A DNA stretch of 41,928 nt from a virus: positions 1 to 41,928 of IMG/VR virus record IMGVR_UViG_3300046511_000163, one strand, 5' to 3'. The position numbers and the translations under genes are program-made. Under the pieces are notes generated by a model. That model saw only the letters and a program-made list of their open reading frames with translations, was not told where the DNA came from and searched no databases. Positions within the stretch are counted from its first letter, which is position 1. Each line of letters starts with the position of its first letter. Below, one piece after another: positions 9,901 to 15,769 of this stretch.

Positions 9901-10856
9901 GTGATGGTGGCCGCGTTCGCCCCAGGCGGACCCTGGATCAGGCTCCACTCGTACAGCGCGGGGTTGGTGGACTCGGTGGGCGTGGTCTTGTTGTAGGCGA
10001 TGCCCATGTAGGTCATGCCAGTCGGATCGTCGTTGATCCCAGCGCCCGTGGAGCTGGTGCCGTACTTGATCCAGGTGTAGGTCGGCTGACCGTCAGCACC
10101 AGTTGGTCCAGGCACACCCTGCGGTCCCACGATCAGCGACCACTGGTAGTCGGAGTAGACGTTGGACTCGGTGGGGTTGGGTTGGTTGTAGGACAGGCCG
10201 AGGTAGGTCTTCCCGGTCGGGCTGTCGCTCATCCCAGTGGTCGGCGTGTCCGCGTACTTGGTCCAGGTGTAGAGCGGCTGGCCGTTCGGTCCGGTAGGAC
10301 CTGGGATGCCCTGCGGCCCAGCTGATCCCTGCGGGCCGGTCGCTCCCGTGTTGCCCGTCATCAGGGCCGGGTTGGTGGTGGTGCTCGTACCGTCGATGCG
10401 GGTGCTGGTGGTGCGCACCCAGATGAACGTCCCAGGCGCGCGAGTAGGCGTGGACGTGGACCAGCCAGTGGTGGGAGCCACCGTCTCACTGGAGCTGACC
10501 GAGTACTCCGTGACCGTGCCGGCCACAGCTCCCGCCACCGCCACGTTCCAGGAGCTGCCATCCCAGACGTAGAGCTTGTAGTTGTCGTCGGAGTCGTACC
10601 AGGTGTCCCCGACCGACTGCGCTACCGGCTGAGTGGCACCGATGAAGGTGAGCTGACCAGCCACTCCACCCGCGACATCGGTCCAGGCCTCAGCCTCACC
10701 GTCGTAGACCTGCAGGATCTTCTCGTCCGAGCGGAAGATGAGCTGACCGGGCCAGGCAGCCTCCGGGATCTCTGTCCCGGAGAACATCCGGACGTAGGTG
10801 GACTCGACCGGAGTGCGCTGGCCCAGACGCGGAGACTGCGCCTGGTCGAACGTCAT
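3990..10856 (-). CDS. Giant tail fibre protein with collagen-like repeats and tail-collar C-terminus
   Basis: A 2288-residue structural protein. In order: an N-terminal module with VYDGEAEAW and WYDSDD motifs (residues 1-85); two repeats of about 60 residues with YTW-K-Y and YNxxxPTES motifs joined by GP-x-G-x-PGPTG linkers (about 185-315); long beta-rich repeats; a fibronectin III-like segment (about 640-740); a region containing GEDITVGSVLAEHIVGGTL (about 750-860); a probable beta-propeller-like region; collagen-type G-X-Y tracts (about 1450-1660) interrupted by two near-identical modules carrying GAGAPSGATGAV and YEKTGAS; a carbohydrate-binding jelly-roll-like segment (about 1865-2035); and a tail-collar C-terminus with GHTHDIGDHYHN and ending PPFLTVNFIIKT. 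It probably trimerises through the collagen tracts and binds the host surface. A 704-codon open frame on the opposite strand is a composition shadow. Confidence 0.92.
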   Translation of the reverse strand: MTFDQAQSPRLGQRTPVESTYVRMFSGTEIPEAAWPGQLIFRSDEKILQVYDGEAEAWTDVAGGVAGQLTFIGATQPVAQSVGDTWYDSDDNYKLYVWDGSSWNVAVAGAVAGTVTEYSVSSSETVAPTTGWSTSTPTRAPGTFIWVRTTSTRIDGTSTTTNPALMTGNTGATGPQGSAGPQGIPGPTGPNGQPLYTWTKYADTPTTGMSDSPTGKTYLGLSYNQPNPTESNVYSDYQWSLIVGPQGVPGPTGADGQPTYTWIKYGTSSTGAGINDDPTGMTYMGIAYNKTTPTESTNPALYEWSLIQGPPGANAATITLTSTTQILTSPSGGGATTPATATVTGTAVNTTISVWDYSVDSGAFSTSLPAGVSRAGNVVTITGATMTANTIAVRMGNGTIADTLTVAKVYNGATGATGNPGSTGGTGSPGADAYTVLLTNEAAVFPGTVTAAIAGSTTSSVLAYKGATRVAATIGTITGQQPGLTTAITNNGTTTAGITITVTTSLTLAGTLVIPITVDGITFNKQFAWTVSFTGATGNTGSTGPTGPTGGTGSPGVSVTAMTPYFATVTYGAAAPTQPTNQATPPAPWATLEPAYTVGTELYRTDKSTYSDAHYSYSVVTKVSSYAAVATDNLPPTSSPTPEVIAGIGAFFLRWPAITNHDPVAYEVHVSDTSGFTPDTTPGPTSTTRYTTTTGFSVTVRNLIPVDQATGLPTAFNYGQPYYFKILSRDSDGPCSAGAGAQVTGTMQPITGEDITVGSVLAEHIVGGTLTGDLFSGQVFLGSTISTGALNPDGTISGARVELSPLGLFVYDQTNTQITGFPLDPSQDAFVKQAHFDMLSADVQNNFTMHGTNNQIATEAELTLAAGVTAPTAQPTLAAVYDTVQLDRTNAYPPHSPATDYNLGTFALDPSQITSIAWITAYGGYWAVIQQKSAGFRIWRFNANGTVKANPGTGRPWLDDWNGRTNCFVCYDPVGGDLVTLFQQGTGYFLFGYTPTGTSIINFIPASWILDSATRPPGLAYDAAASRYIMFQSNGGANGTLHVRRFHGVVGSGGLWGTAVSDSTTQSAAGGGLSQRLHGLVYGTQVGGANRYVIDADTYLQNYIFDTSWVQKNTDGAYEQWSKPAAARGFCHNGSQFVSVDATGKITFYTNWNWPQSNSTIYVGASAIATRPAPDYETPVGALASISQARRAKLMITMPETGDTGATASPNQWGLYYQRSATALTGGSGMKQIGLIGAASTPSSVTITADPTGAAPAFGLDGKPDANYSSFPGANPAQLTSYAFDGVGPLIQLNGDGSGRLGSAYWDTNGNWTGIGSGGATTLDTYTLAATAGLTLTNTDTDIPGMSTSVSVGGPSDRFLVVAAFDARTAGAGDNSVMSGKLVVDGTAQVAVATFNSGSTANLRATVHQSWVISGMAAGNHTFKAQASQVNSGTITLSTVHTRMVIVKLVGPPGPKGDKGDTGATGSQGATGATGPTGATGGQGPIGNTGPQGATGAQGPQGATGAQGIQGPTGNTGAQGTAGEKWFSGAGAPSGATGAVNDWDLDTTAGDIYEKTGASTWTLRGNIKGPQGTTGATGSQGIQGPIGNTGATGQAEGWWGGAGAPSGATGAVGDWYLNQTNGDVYEKTGASAWTLRTNITGPAGPTGAQGPPGGSSAGSVNVVDETTLVVSNATQMSFKGTGVTATAGVAGEAVVTIPTPAALPPNGAAGGDLGGTYPNPTVPALTTKVNTSAVGSASGVASLDGSSKVPIAQIPTGQTSTTVPLGNDTRFTDARTPTAHAASHGSGQADAVLLNANQISAGIMGVNRLGNNPQVTTYLRAAGTSGAPDWVSTATAKTDLGAGAASGLATLDATTRVPPAQLPLMGGGNLLVNSNFIETTGLAASNFGSAAITQETTTTWRNGRAMRVTSSNASNAFGIGSYAVVSETVAAGNRFAPNTAYTFTMWVYNPTASGTAQVAIITTGAGITTNPSATTTVKDTWTRLSVSFITAASGTFTLRSGSEANPAVGLYYIVGAWQAELGEVPTSYAPRATELVVGSGLALTGSTLSIGVGGVTSNMINDGEIVAADINASLKSPAAGVEGLRSLGTGSTQAAPGNDSRFVPTGCMMMWPTATPPAGWILCDGGSTASYPALAAVVGANVPDMRDKFAQGVGPLNALNATGGQAGMPGHTHDIGDHYHNATSSPGFPNSSTGALNANNDAGAVHVHPIDIGNTTGSSTSSLQKTNGTIANTGATGPYNPTNSGGHTHAISGRTASSQMQNTGSTGSGNTSNENRPPFLTVNFIIKT

Positions 10857-10865
10857 GCGCTGATG

Positions 10866-11543
10866 CTAGTGGGGAAGCAGCAGGGCGTACGAGGTGAACC
10901 CGGCGTTCGCCGTGCCCGCAGGACCAGTCGGACCAGCAGCGCCAGTCGCGCCGATCGGTCCCTGAGGTCCAACAGGCCCCTGTGGTCCCGGTGGCCCAGA
11001 CCCAACACGGGTCACCGAGACCGAGCCCATGGAGATGCCCGTGGCCACGGCGGAGAGTGCGTGCACATTGACCACTTCCCCACCAGCAGCTCGGAACGGC
11101 ATCGCCAGGTCCACGTAGAAGATCCCGGTGTCAGCCATCACCGACTTCCGGGCGATGGTCGAGCCGCCGGTCTGGAACCACACCTCGCGCTTGGTGGCCG
11201 TGGCTGCGTCGAAGCGCACCCAGGTCGACAGCAGGTAGTCCCCAGCAGCGGTCAGGGTGATGTTGGAGGTGGAGGTGAAAGCGGACAGGTCGTCGTAGCT
11301 CACCGAGCCGAAGGCCAGCACCGTGTCCGCGCCTGCAGACAGTGGGTTGTTCGACGACACCGAGCTCATCCCCTGGAGCTGCAGGATCTGTCCCTGCGGA
11401 CCAGGGTCACCGATCGGACCAGCCGGACCATCAGGCCCCTGAGGACCGGCCACACCACGCGGGCCCTGAGGTCCGATTCCCTGGATGACTCCAGTGCGGA
11501 CCTGGATCGACCCGCCGTTGACCAGCCGTACGACGTTCGCCAT
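10866..11543 (-). CDS. Collagen-repeat tail protein with C1q/TNF-like central domain
   Basis: A 225-residue protein. G-X-Y repeats at about residues 22-52 (GIGPQGPRGVAGPQGPDGP) and again at 180-212 flank a beta-rich domain (AGDYLLSTWVRFDAATATKR and following) resembling C1q/TNF-like trimeric globular domains. It ends 9 nt before the giant fibre begins, so it is probably a co-assembled fibre or tail-tip protein. Host-surface recognition is an inference from architecture. Confidence 0.8.
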   Translation of the reverse strand: MANVVRLVNGGSIQVRTGVIQGIGPQGPRGVAGPQGPDGPAGPIGDPGPQGQILQLQGMSSVSSNNPLSAGADTVLAFGSVSYDDLSAFTSTSNITLTAAGDYLLSTWVRFDAATATKREVWFQTGGSTIARKSVMADTGIFYVDLAMPFRAAGGEVVNVHALSAVATGISMGSVSVTRVGSGPPGPQGPVGPQGPIGATGAAGPTGPAGTANAGFTSYALLLPH

Positions 11544-11878
11544 CAGAAGGCCTTCCTCACGCGCTTGTTCCCGTTGAACTCCCAGTTCGACCCGGTGCGA
11601 CCACCGTAGGCCGGATACTGCCGCTCCAGCGGTGCGAAGGCCCGAGAACGCATGGGAGAGATCTTGTGCTGGCCAGTCTCATCGTTGCGGTGGCTGCGCT
11701 CAGTCAGGTTCCGGAACTTCCGCGTCCCACGCTGGTAGTAGTCGTTTCTCGCGTTCGAGCGAGGAGTCTTGGGGGCCTTCAAGCGCGCCTTGGTGGCCGC
11801 GTTGGCCGTCTTCCTGGCTACGTCTCCACCCCATCCCTTGCTCACCTCACCGTGGTCGATACCCCAGGCGCTCTCCAT
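11543..11878 (-). CDS. Basic hypothetical protein of the tail region
   Basis: A 111-residue, strongly basic protein starting MESAWGIDHGEVSKGWGG, an N-terminal pattern recurrent in small actinophage proteins near tail or minor tail genes. Many Arg/Lys residues in the C-terminal two thirds suggest nucleic-acid contact or a structural tail peptide. The ATG at 11878 was preferred to a GTG at 11881 because GGGAG then has a 6-nt spacer. The stop/start overlap TGATG couples it to the upstream gene. Function unknown. Confidence 0.7.
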   Translation of the reverse strand: MESAWGIDHGEVSKGWGGDVARKTANAATKARLKAPKTPRSNARNDYYQRGTRKFRNLTERSHRNDETGQHKISPMRSRAFAPLERQYPAYGGRTGSNWEFNGNKRVRKAF

Positions 11879-12273
11879 CACGGACTCCCTAGCTGAGTGA
11901 CGCGCTGGTTCACCGTGACCGAACCGTAGATGATCCGCTGGACCTGGTTCCCGGCGTACTCGTTGCCATCGTTCACGGTCACGAACAGGTCGTACTTGTA
12001 GACCCCTGGGATCAGGGCTGCGGTCACACTGTCCTCGATGTGCAGCTGCAGGAGCCCGATCTCCGAGCTCAGCCCGATGTCCGGGATCGTGCCATCAGGC
12101 ACTACGTCGTCCGGAGTGGACAGTGAGAGCTGGGTCGCGCCAGTGGTGTTCTTGATGTCCAGCCGGCACGGAGCGATCACGTTGTAGGGCTGGTCGAAGT
12201 CATCGGTGTAGACGACCGTGCCCGTCCAGTCCTCGCCCTGGTCGATCTCGATCGGGACGTTGGCAGCGCTCAT
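11878..12273 (-). CDS. Beta-sandwich virion protein (LtfC/p132-like)
   Basis: A 131-residue protein. The opening IEIDQGEDWTGTVVYTDDFDQPYNV, read as two short strands, and the later PGVYKYDLFVTVNDGNE match the pattern of LtfC/p132/Gp6-type beta-sandwich domains of phage tail or baseplate proteins. The latter is a loading-dose-like motif widely seen in actinophages. It precedes the tail genes in transcription order. Family assignment is from motif memory, so moderate confidence. Confidence 0.65.
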   Translation of the reverse strand: MSAANVPIEIDQGEDWTGTVVYTDDFDQPYNVIAPCRLDIKNTTGATQLSLSTPDDVVPDGTIPDIGLSSEIGLLQLHIEDSVTAALIPGVYKYDLFVTVNDGNEYAGNQVQRIIYGSVTVNQRVTQLGSP

Positions 12274-12295
12274 GTCTTCAGTCTCCTGGCCTCGG

Positions 12296-12760
12296 CTAGT
12301 CGCTGTTGGTGGCCCTCAGAGCCGCGATGTAGTCCTCTTCCTTGTCCCCCATCACCAGGACCAGGTTCTTCTGAACGACCGGATCGACCTGCTCCAGACC
12401 AGCCACTTTGTGCGCAGCCATGATGATCCGGACCGCGGAGTCCACGGACTTGGGATCGCCCATCATCGCCGAGGGCCAGACTGCGGCCTTCAGTTGAGAG
12501 AGTGCGATCAGCTCCTGGGCGAGCAGGTACTTCCGGTCCTCACCAGTGAGTCGGTCGGCGTCCTGCTTGAACCGCGTGCTGAGCATCTGGTCGATGATGT
12601 CGACCGTGGTGTTGAAGTGCTCAGCGATCTCAGATGGCAGCTTCCCCGCGATCTGCATCTGGTAGGCCTCGCGCGCCTTGTCCTCGATCTCCTTGGCCAA
12701 GCCGGCTGACCGAGCTCGTGGGCGTCGCTTCGCCGATTCGATAGGTGTGACCTCGTCCAT
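12296..12760 (-). CDS. terS: Terminase small subunit-like DNA-binding protein
   Basis: A 154-residue protein. A basic N-terminus (KRRPRARS) is followed by a helix-turn-helix (QIAGKLPSEIAEHFNTTVD). A helical C-terminal part has LKAAVWPSAMMGDPKSVDS and RIIMAAHKVAGLEQV. That last pattern (WP-x-A-x-x-GDPKxxD..RIM...K..GL) is typical of actinophage small terminase or terS-like HTH proteins, which recognise packaging DNA. The ATG at 12760 has an excellent GGAGGAG with a 7-nt spacer. The gene is inside the leftward transcript but about 11 kb from terL. It could alternatively be a general HTH regulator. Confidence 0.65.
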   Translation of the reverse strand: MDEVTPIESAKRRPRARSAGLAKEIEDKAREAYQMQIAGKLPSEIAEHFNTTVDIIDQMLSTRFKQDADRLTGEDRKYLLAQELIALSQLKAAVWPSAMMGDPKSVDSAVRIIMAAHKVAGLEQVDPVVQKNLVLVMGDKEEDYIAALRATNSD

Positions 12761-13091
12761 TACGGAACTCCTCCACCACGTCTTGGACCGTGGTCTCGCC
12801 ATTGTCCATCATCTTGAAGATCCGGCGACGCACTCGGCCTGAGGTGCCTGCCCAGACTCCGTACTCCTCGCGCGTGGACAACGCCCACGTCAGGCACTCT
12901 GTGAAGACTGGGCAGACGTCGCAGAGCTTAGTTGCAGCTCGCACCTGTCGGATCGACATGGTGGGCTGCTCTTCCTCATCCCCGAAGTAGTACGAGACCC
13001 CTACGCCGGCGCAGTGTGCTTGCAGCTGCCACTCGGGGTAGAGGTCGGAGATGTTGTAGCTGACCCATCGCTCGGAGTCTTCGTCGGGCAT
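12630..13091 (-). CDS. whiB: WhiB-family Fe-S transcriptional regulator
   Basis: WhiB proteins bind a [4Fe-4S] cluster and partner with sigma factors in actinobacteria. Four cysteines are in the canonical layout: AHCAGV, then LCDVCPVFTEC (C-x2-C-x5-C). The signature turn YGVWAGTSGRVRRR follows, the usual GVWGG plus basic tail. The ATG at 13091 begins just after the RuvC stop; the frame is open further upstream but that part overlaps RuvC. The C-terminal 44 residues (beyond about 12760) overlap the terS-like gene in another frame and look like read-through composition, so the functional protein may effectively end near VQDVVEEF. Phage WhiBs can interfere with host WhiB-dependent programmes. 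Confidence 0.85.
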   Translation of the reverse strand: MPDEDSERWVSYNISDLYPEWQLQAHCAGVGVSYYFGDEEEQPTMSIRQVRAATKLCDVCPVFTECLTWALSTREEYGVWAGTSGRVRRRIFKMMDNGETTVQDVVEEFRNGRGHTYRIGEATPTSSVSRLGQGDRGQGARGLPDADRGEAAI

Positions 13092-13116
13092 CCGCTGCCC
13101 GGTCTCATCGAGCCAG

Positions 13117-13599
13117 TCATCCAGAGACCAGGCGGAGCCCGGAGGCCCGTTCTCTGATCTGGAGTCCGTAGAGGGAGATGCTGCAGGCGTCGTAGAGGTC
13201 CTGGTTGCTCCCACAGAGCGCAGCATAGTCAGGGTGAGTGACATGGATGTAGTCCCTCACCGCATCTTTCGAGGCATGACCATCCCCGAGCACCTGCGAC
13301 TTCCAGGTGGCGACGTTCACCAGACGAACGTCAGCATGCAGGGCCAGGGCAGCCATCACAGCTCCCCTGACCTCTGTCAGCTGGATCGAGTACTTGCGGT
13401 TGTTCCCGATCAGGGTGTCCTCGATCCACACCTGATCTACCTGATGGAGGCCGGCCATGTCATGCACGAACGAGCTCAGCTCACACAGCTGCAGCGCGCG
13501 GGAGCCCACGCTGCTCTCCAGAATCTGAGCATCAGGTCGGCCCCCAGGCACGAAGCAGGCGACCTTGTGGATGCCCAGGTCGACCCCCATCAGGGTCAT
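13117..13599 (-). CDS. RuvC-like Holliday junction resolvase
   Basis: A 160-residue RNase H-fold endonuclease. The first catalytic aspartate, Asp7, is in MGVDLG, the second acid is Glu60 in VWIED, and the C-terminal acids are Asp134 and Asp137 in DLYDACSISLYGL. The segment WKSQVLGDGHASKDAVRDY is typical of RuvC-like proteins. It probably resolves branched recombination or replication intermediates before packaging. It starts 5 nt after the previous gene, in the leftward transcript shared with whiB and terS. Confidence 0.82.
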   Translation of the reverse strand: MTLMGVDLGIHKVACFVPGGRPDAQILESSVGSRALQLCELSSFVHDMAGLHQVDQVWIEDTLIGNNRKYSIQLTEVRGAVMAALALHADVRLVNVATWKSQVLGDGHASKDAVRDYIHVTHPDYAALCGSNQDLYDACSISLYGLQIRERASGLRLVSG

Positions 13600-13603
13600 G
13601 CGA

Positions 13604-14044
13604 TCAGCTCAACGGGTTGATCTCGGGCTGGTCACCGGGCAGCGAGTTGTCCGGGTGCGGAGCGTTCGGGTCCGCGGGCACCTCGACCGGGGGCGGCTCT
13701 GCCGGAGGCGTCTCGGTGTCCACCGGCGTGCTCGGGTCAGTCCCGAGCGCGTTGAGGCGGTCCACCTCGGTGCGGATGTTGGCCACCGCAGCCTCTGCAT
13801 CCGCAGCTGCCTGCGCTGCGTCTGCGTCGTCTGCCTGAGCCGCAGCGAGTGCGTCCTCCAGGGCGGCGATCTCCGGGAGCAGGCGCTGGGCCACCCCGTC
13901 GACAGCGTTCTTCAGGTCATCTACGGATGCGCTGAGATCCGACATCTTGTTCTCCATCGTGGTGAGTTTGGGTAGGACGACGTACAGCAGCAGCTGTCGG
14001 TCGGTGAGCTCATCCAGCGGGATCGAGACCTTCTTGGCTGCCAT
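13604..14044 (-). CDS. Coiled-coil protein with Pro-rich tail, function unknown
   Basis: A 146-residue protein starting MAAKKVSIPLDELTDRQLLLYVVL. A heptad-like Ala-rich coiled coil spans about residues 27-98. The tail (about 100-146) is rich in Pro, Glu and Asp and probably disordered. No enzymatic motif is visible. It lies between a membrane micropeptide and the resolvase. An oligomeric structural or scaffold role is possible but not shown. Confidence 0.7.
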   Translation of the reverse strand: MAAKKVSIPLDELTDRQLLLYVVLPKLTTMENKMSDLSASVDDLKNAVDGVAQRLLPEIAALEDALAAAQADDADAAQAAADAEAAVANIRTEVDRLNALGTDPSTPVDTETPPAEPPPVEVPADPNAPHPDNSLPGDQPEINPLS

Positions 14045-14053
14045 GGGTGAACC

Positions 14054-14134
14054 CTAGCGCCGGCGACGGCTGTTGAAGAACCCCGCCAGGACCAACACCA
14101 GGACAACGATCACCAGGATCCAGAGGATGCTCAT
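14054..14134 (-). CDS. 26-residue single-TM micropeptide
   Basis: A very short gene: MSILWILVIVVLVLVLAGFF then a basic tail NSRRRR. The hydrophobic span (residues 3-20) and positive C-terminus predict a single membrane helix with the tail in the cytoplasm. Its ATG overlaps the stop of the RTX-repeat protein gene (ATGA), strong evidence of translational coupling. It is one of three micropeptides in this cassette. Function unknown. Confidence 0.7.
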   Translation of the reverse strand: MSILWILVIVVLVLVLAGFFNSRRRR

Positions 14135-14562
14135 CCGAGCACGAACACCTTCTCGCAGTTCCGGAAGATGTCGTTGTTGGACCCGAAGCACAGATCCTTG
14201 CCCCGGCCACCGTTGAGCACGTCACGCCCAGGGCCACCGCGCAGGACGTCGTTGCCCAGGCCACCGTTGAGGCGGTCGTTCCCGCGACGTCCGATCAGAC
14301 GGTCGTTGCCCGCGCGCCCGTAGATGGCGTCGTTGCAGCGGGTGCCGAACAGCACATCGTTGTGGACCGAGCCCACGATCAGCTTGTGGCAGGTCGGAGC
14401 AGGAGTCGGGGTGGGCGGAGGAGGCGGAGGTCCAGGACAGAACGGAGGATGTCCGTGTCCGTGGTGGTCACACGGGTCCGCGTGAGCAGCAGTGGAGGAG
14501 CCGAGCGTGGTCAGCCCCATGGCAGCGAGTACGGCGACGACGGCCGCGAGCTTTCTGATCAT
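14131..14562 (-). CDS. Exported RTX-repeat calcium-binding protein
   Basis: A 143-residue protein with a signal peptide, probably cleaved at AHA-D near residue 28. A His/Pro-rich linker (HHGHGHPPFCPGPPPPPP) spans about 32-57. At least five, and loosely seven, nonapeptide repeats of the RTX type (GGxGxDxLx; for example GRAGNDRLI and GLGNDVLRG) span about 64-126. RTX repeats form calcium-filled beta rolls that fold outside the cell. There is no catalytic domain, so it may be a binding or surface-decoration protein. It is followed by a TM micropeptide with ATGA overlap. Secretion of such a protein by a phage is unusual. Confidence 0.82.
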   Translation of the reverse strand: MIRKLAAVVAVLAAMGLTTLGSSTAAHADPCDHHGHGHPPFCPGPPPPPPTPTPAPTCHKLIVGSVHNDVLFGTRCNDAIYGRAGNDRLIGRRGNDRLNGGLGNDVLRGGPGRDVLNGGRGKDLCFGSNNDIFRNCEKVFVLG

Positions 14563-14577
14563 GTGCGGACCGTACCC

Positions 14578-14670
14578 CTATCTGACCCTGGTGCGCAGAG
14601 GAAGGGCCAGCAGGATGATGATCACGATGAGTGAGATCACCACGATCCAGTGGAATGCATCGTTGCTCAT
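14578..14670 (-). CDS. 30-residue single-TM micropeptide
   Basis: MSNDAFHWIVVISLIVIIIL followed by LALPLRTRVR: a short polar N-terminus, one hydrophobic helix (about residues 8-24) and a basic C-terminus. It has a perfect GGAGGT Shine-Dalgarno with a 5-nt spacer, the best support that this small frame is translated. It lies 16 nt upstream of the RTX gene in transcription order. Function unknown; possible holin/antiholin-like, secretion-modifying or superinfection membrane peptide. Confidence 0.7.
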   Translation of the reverse strand: MSNDAFHWIVVISLIVIIILLALPLRTRVR

Positions 14671-14697
14671 GGTTCACCTCCGTCCCGAGCTCCCGGA

Positions 14698-14729
14698 GGA
14701 GGGCCCGTCTCTCGGGTAACGAGCCCTCC
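14698..14729 (-). terminator. Weak hairpin between exported-protein gene and micropeptide
   Basis: GGAGGGC (14698-14704) pairs with GCCCTCC (14723-14729) across an 18-nt loop that contains an inner CCCG/CGGG pairing. There is no U-tract on either strand, so it is at best an attenuator or mRNA-stability element between two leftward genes. Confidence 0.3.
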
Positions 14730-14741
14730 CGTTCCGGGGGG

Positions 14742-15179
14742 CTACTTCACAGTCACCGTACGCCGTGAGGCGGAGGAGAAGTAGGTGCCGCTCGGGTCGT
14801 GCGTGACGAACACGGCGTGGTCAGCCACAGCCGTTCCGGCCTGCCAGTTGTACCCACCAGTCGGACGACGCACGGCCACGGTCACCGACTCCGGGTCACC
14901 GGTGCACTCGAAGCCACCGATGTTGGTCTGAGCTCCAGTGGCCTGCTGCACCGTGCCGGCAGGCGTGACCTGGGTGAGCCGCACCGACAGCGCAGCCGAG
15001 TCGGTGTCATCCGAGCACTCCACGGTGATCTTCACGTAGGCGATCCGGTGCGTGGCGGAGCGAGTGACGGTCTTGTGGATGAAGTCGGAGTTGCTGTCGG
15101 CATGGGCCGGAATGGCGAACGCTCCGACTGCAGCGATACTCGCTACCGATGCCAGAGCAGACTTGATGGGCAAGTTCAT
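14742..15179 (-). CDS. Small exported beta-sandwich protein, function unknown
   Basis: A 145-residue protein with a clear signal peptide: NLPIKSALASVASIAAVGAF, cleavage probably at AHA-D near residue 27. The mature part is beta-rich with two cysteines (VECSDD and FECTGD) that could form a disulphide, resembling small Ig-like secreted proteins of actinomycetes. ATG at 15179 follows GGGGGAG with a suitable spacer; a longer in-frame start exists but would spoil the signal sequence. It belongs to the cassette of exported proteins and micropeptides. No enzyme motif. Confidence 0.75.
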   Translation of the reverse strand: MNLPIKSALASVASIAAVGAFAIPAHADSNSDFIHKTVTRSATHRIAYVKITVECSDDTDSAALSVRLTQVTPAGTVQQATGAQTNIGGFECTGDPESVTVAVRRPTGGYNWQAGTAVADHAVFVTHDPSGTYFSSASRRTVTVK

Positions 15180-15292
15180 GGGTTTCTCCCCCGTGCGTGT
15201 ACGAGGGCATCTCCCCCGCAGTTGACCCATCAGGGGTACCACGTCATTCGGCGTGTCGGCCATAGTCCGCAGACACCATCTTCAGGTTTCTT

Positions 15293-15391
15293 TCAGGGAC
15301 CGAACACCCAGTTGAACAGCAGATAGCAGAACACGATCGCAGTCACTACACCGCCTCCAGCAGCGAGGATGACCAACTGCCAGTCCTTCAT
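15293..15391 (-). CDS. 32-residue single-TM micropeptide
   Basis: MKDWQLVILAAGGGVVTAIV followed by FCYLLFNWVFGP: one long hydrophobic stretch with a Gly-rich centre. The ATG overlaps the stop of the upstream HTH gene (ATGA) and is preceded by GGGAGGT. It is the third micropeptide of the cassette. The gap of about 110 nt to the next gene (15180-15292) has no open frame I trust and no clear promoter. Function unknown. Confidence 0.65.
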   Translation of the reverse strand: MKDWQLVILAAGGGVVTAIVFCYLLFNWVFGP

Positions 15392-15768
15392 GAGACCTCC
15401 CAGTTACGCAGATCGCGCAGTCTGTAGCCCAGCAGCAGCTTGTCCACCTTCACCAGACGCTCTTGCAGCACTTCCCGCTCCTCCATCAGCTTGCGCGCCT
15501 TGCTGGCCAGCATCAGAGAGATGTCATCGCCCTCCATCCCGAAAGCCAGGTCATCTAGAGACACACGCAGGATGTCTGCCAGCGAGTAGGCCTCGTAGAC
15601 CCGCAGGTGCCGAGTGCCTGCCTCGGTCATGTACACCTGAGCGTGCTGCCAGTGGGAGTGACCTGCGTTCCGCATGTGCCGACCCAGCAGGTCCCCAGAC
15701 CAGCCCAGCTCCTGACGGAGTCGGAACGCCCGATCTCCCATCGTGACGCTGGTGATGACCTTGGCCAT
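15388..15768 (-). CDS. Xre-type helix-turn-helix protein with coiled-coil tail
   Basis: A 126-residue protein. The N-terminal region (FRLRQELGWSGDLLGRHM and AGHSHWQHAQVYMTEAGTRH) reads as a Cro/C1-type HTH, followed by EAYSLADILRVSLDDLAFGM, typical of Xre domain ends. A charged helix (about residues 85-118) may dimerise. The ATG at 15768 is 1 nt from the upstream stop. It probably regulates transcription, possibly of the neighbouring exported-protein cassette; the target is unknown. Confidence 0.65.
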   Translation of the reverse strand: MAKVITSVTMGDRAFRLRQELGWSGDLLGRHMRNAGHSHWQHAQVYMTEAGTRHLRVYEAYSLADILRVSLDDLAFGMEGDDISLMLASKARKLMEEREVLQERLVKVDKLLLGYRLRDLRNWEVS

Positions 15769-15769
15769 C

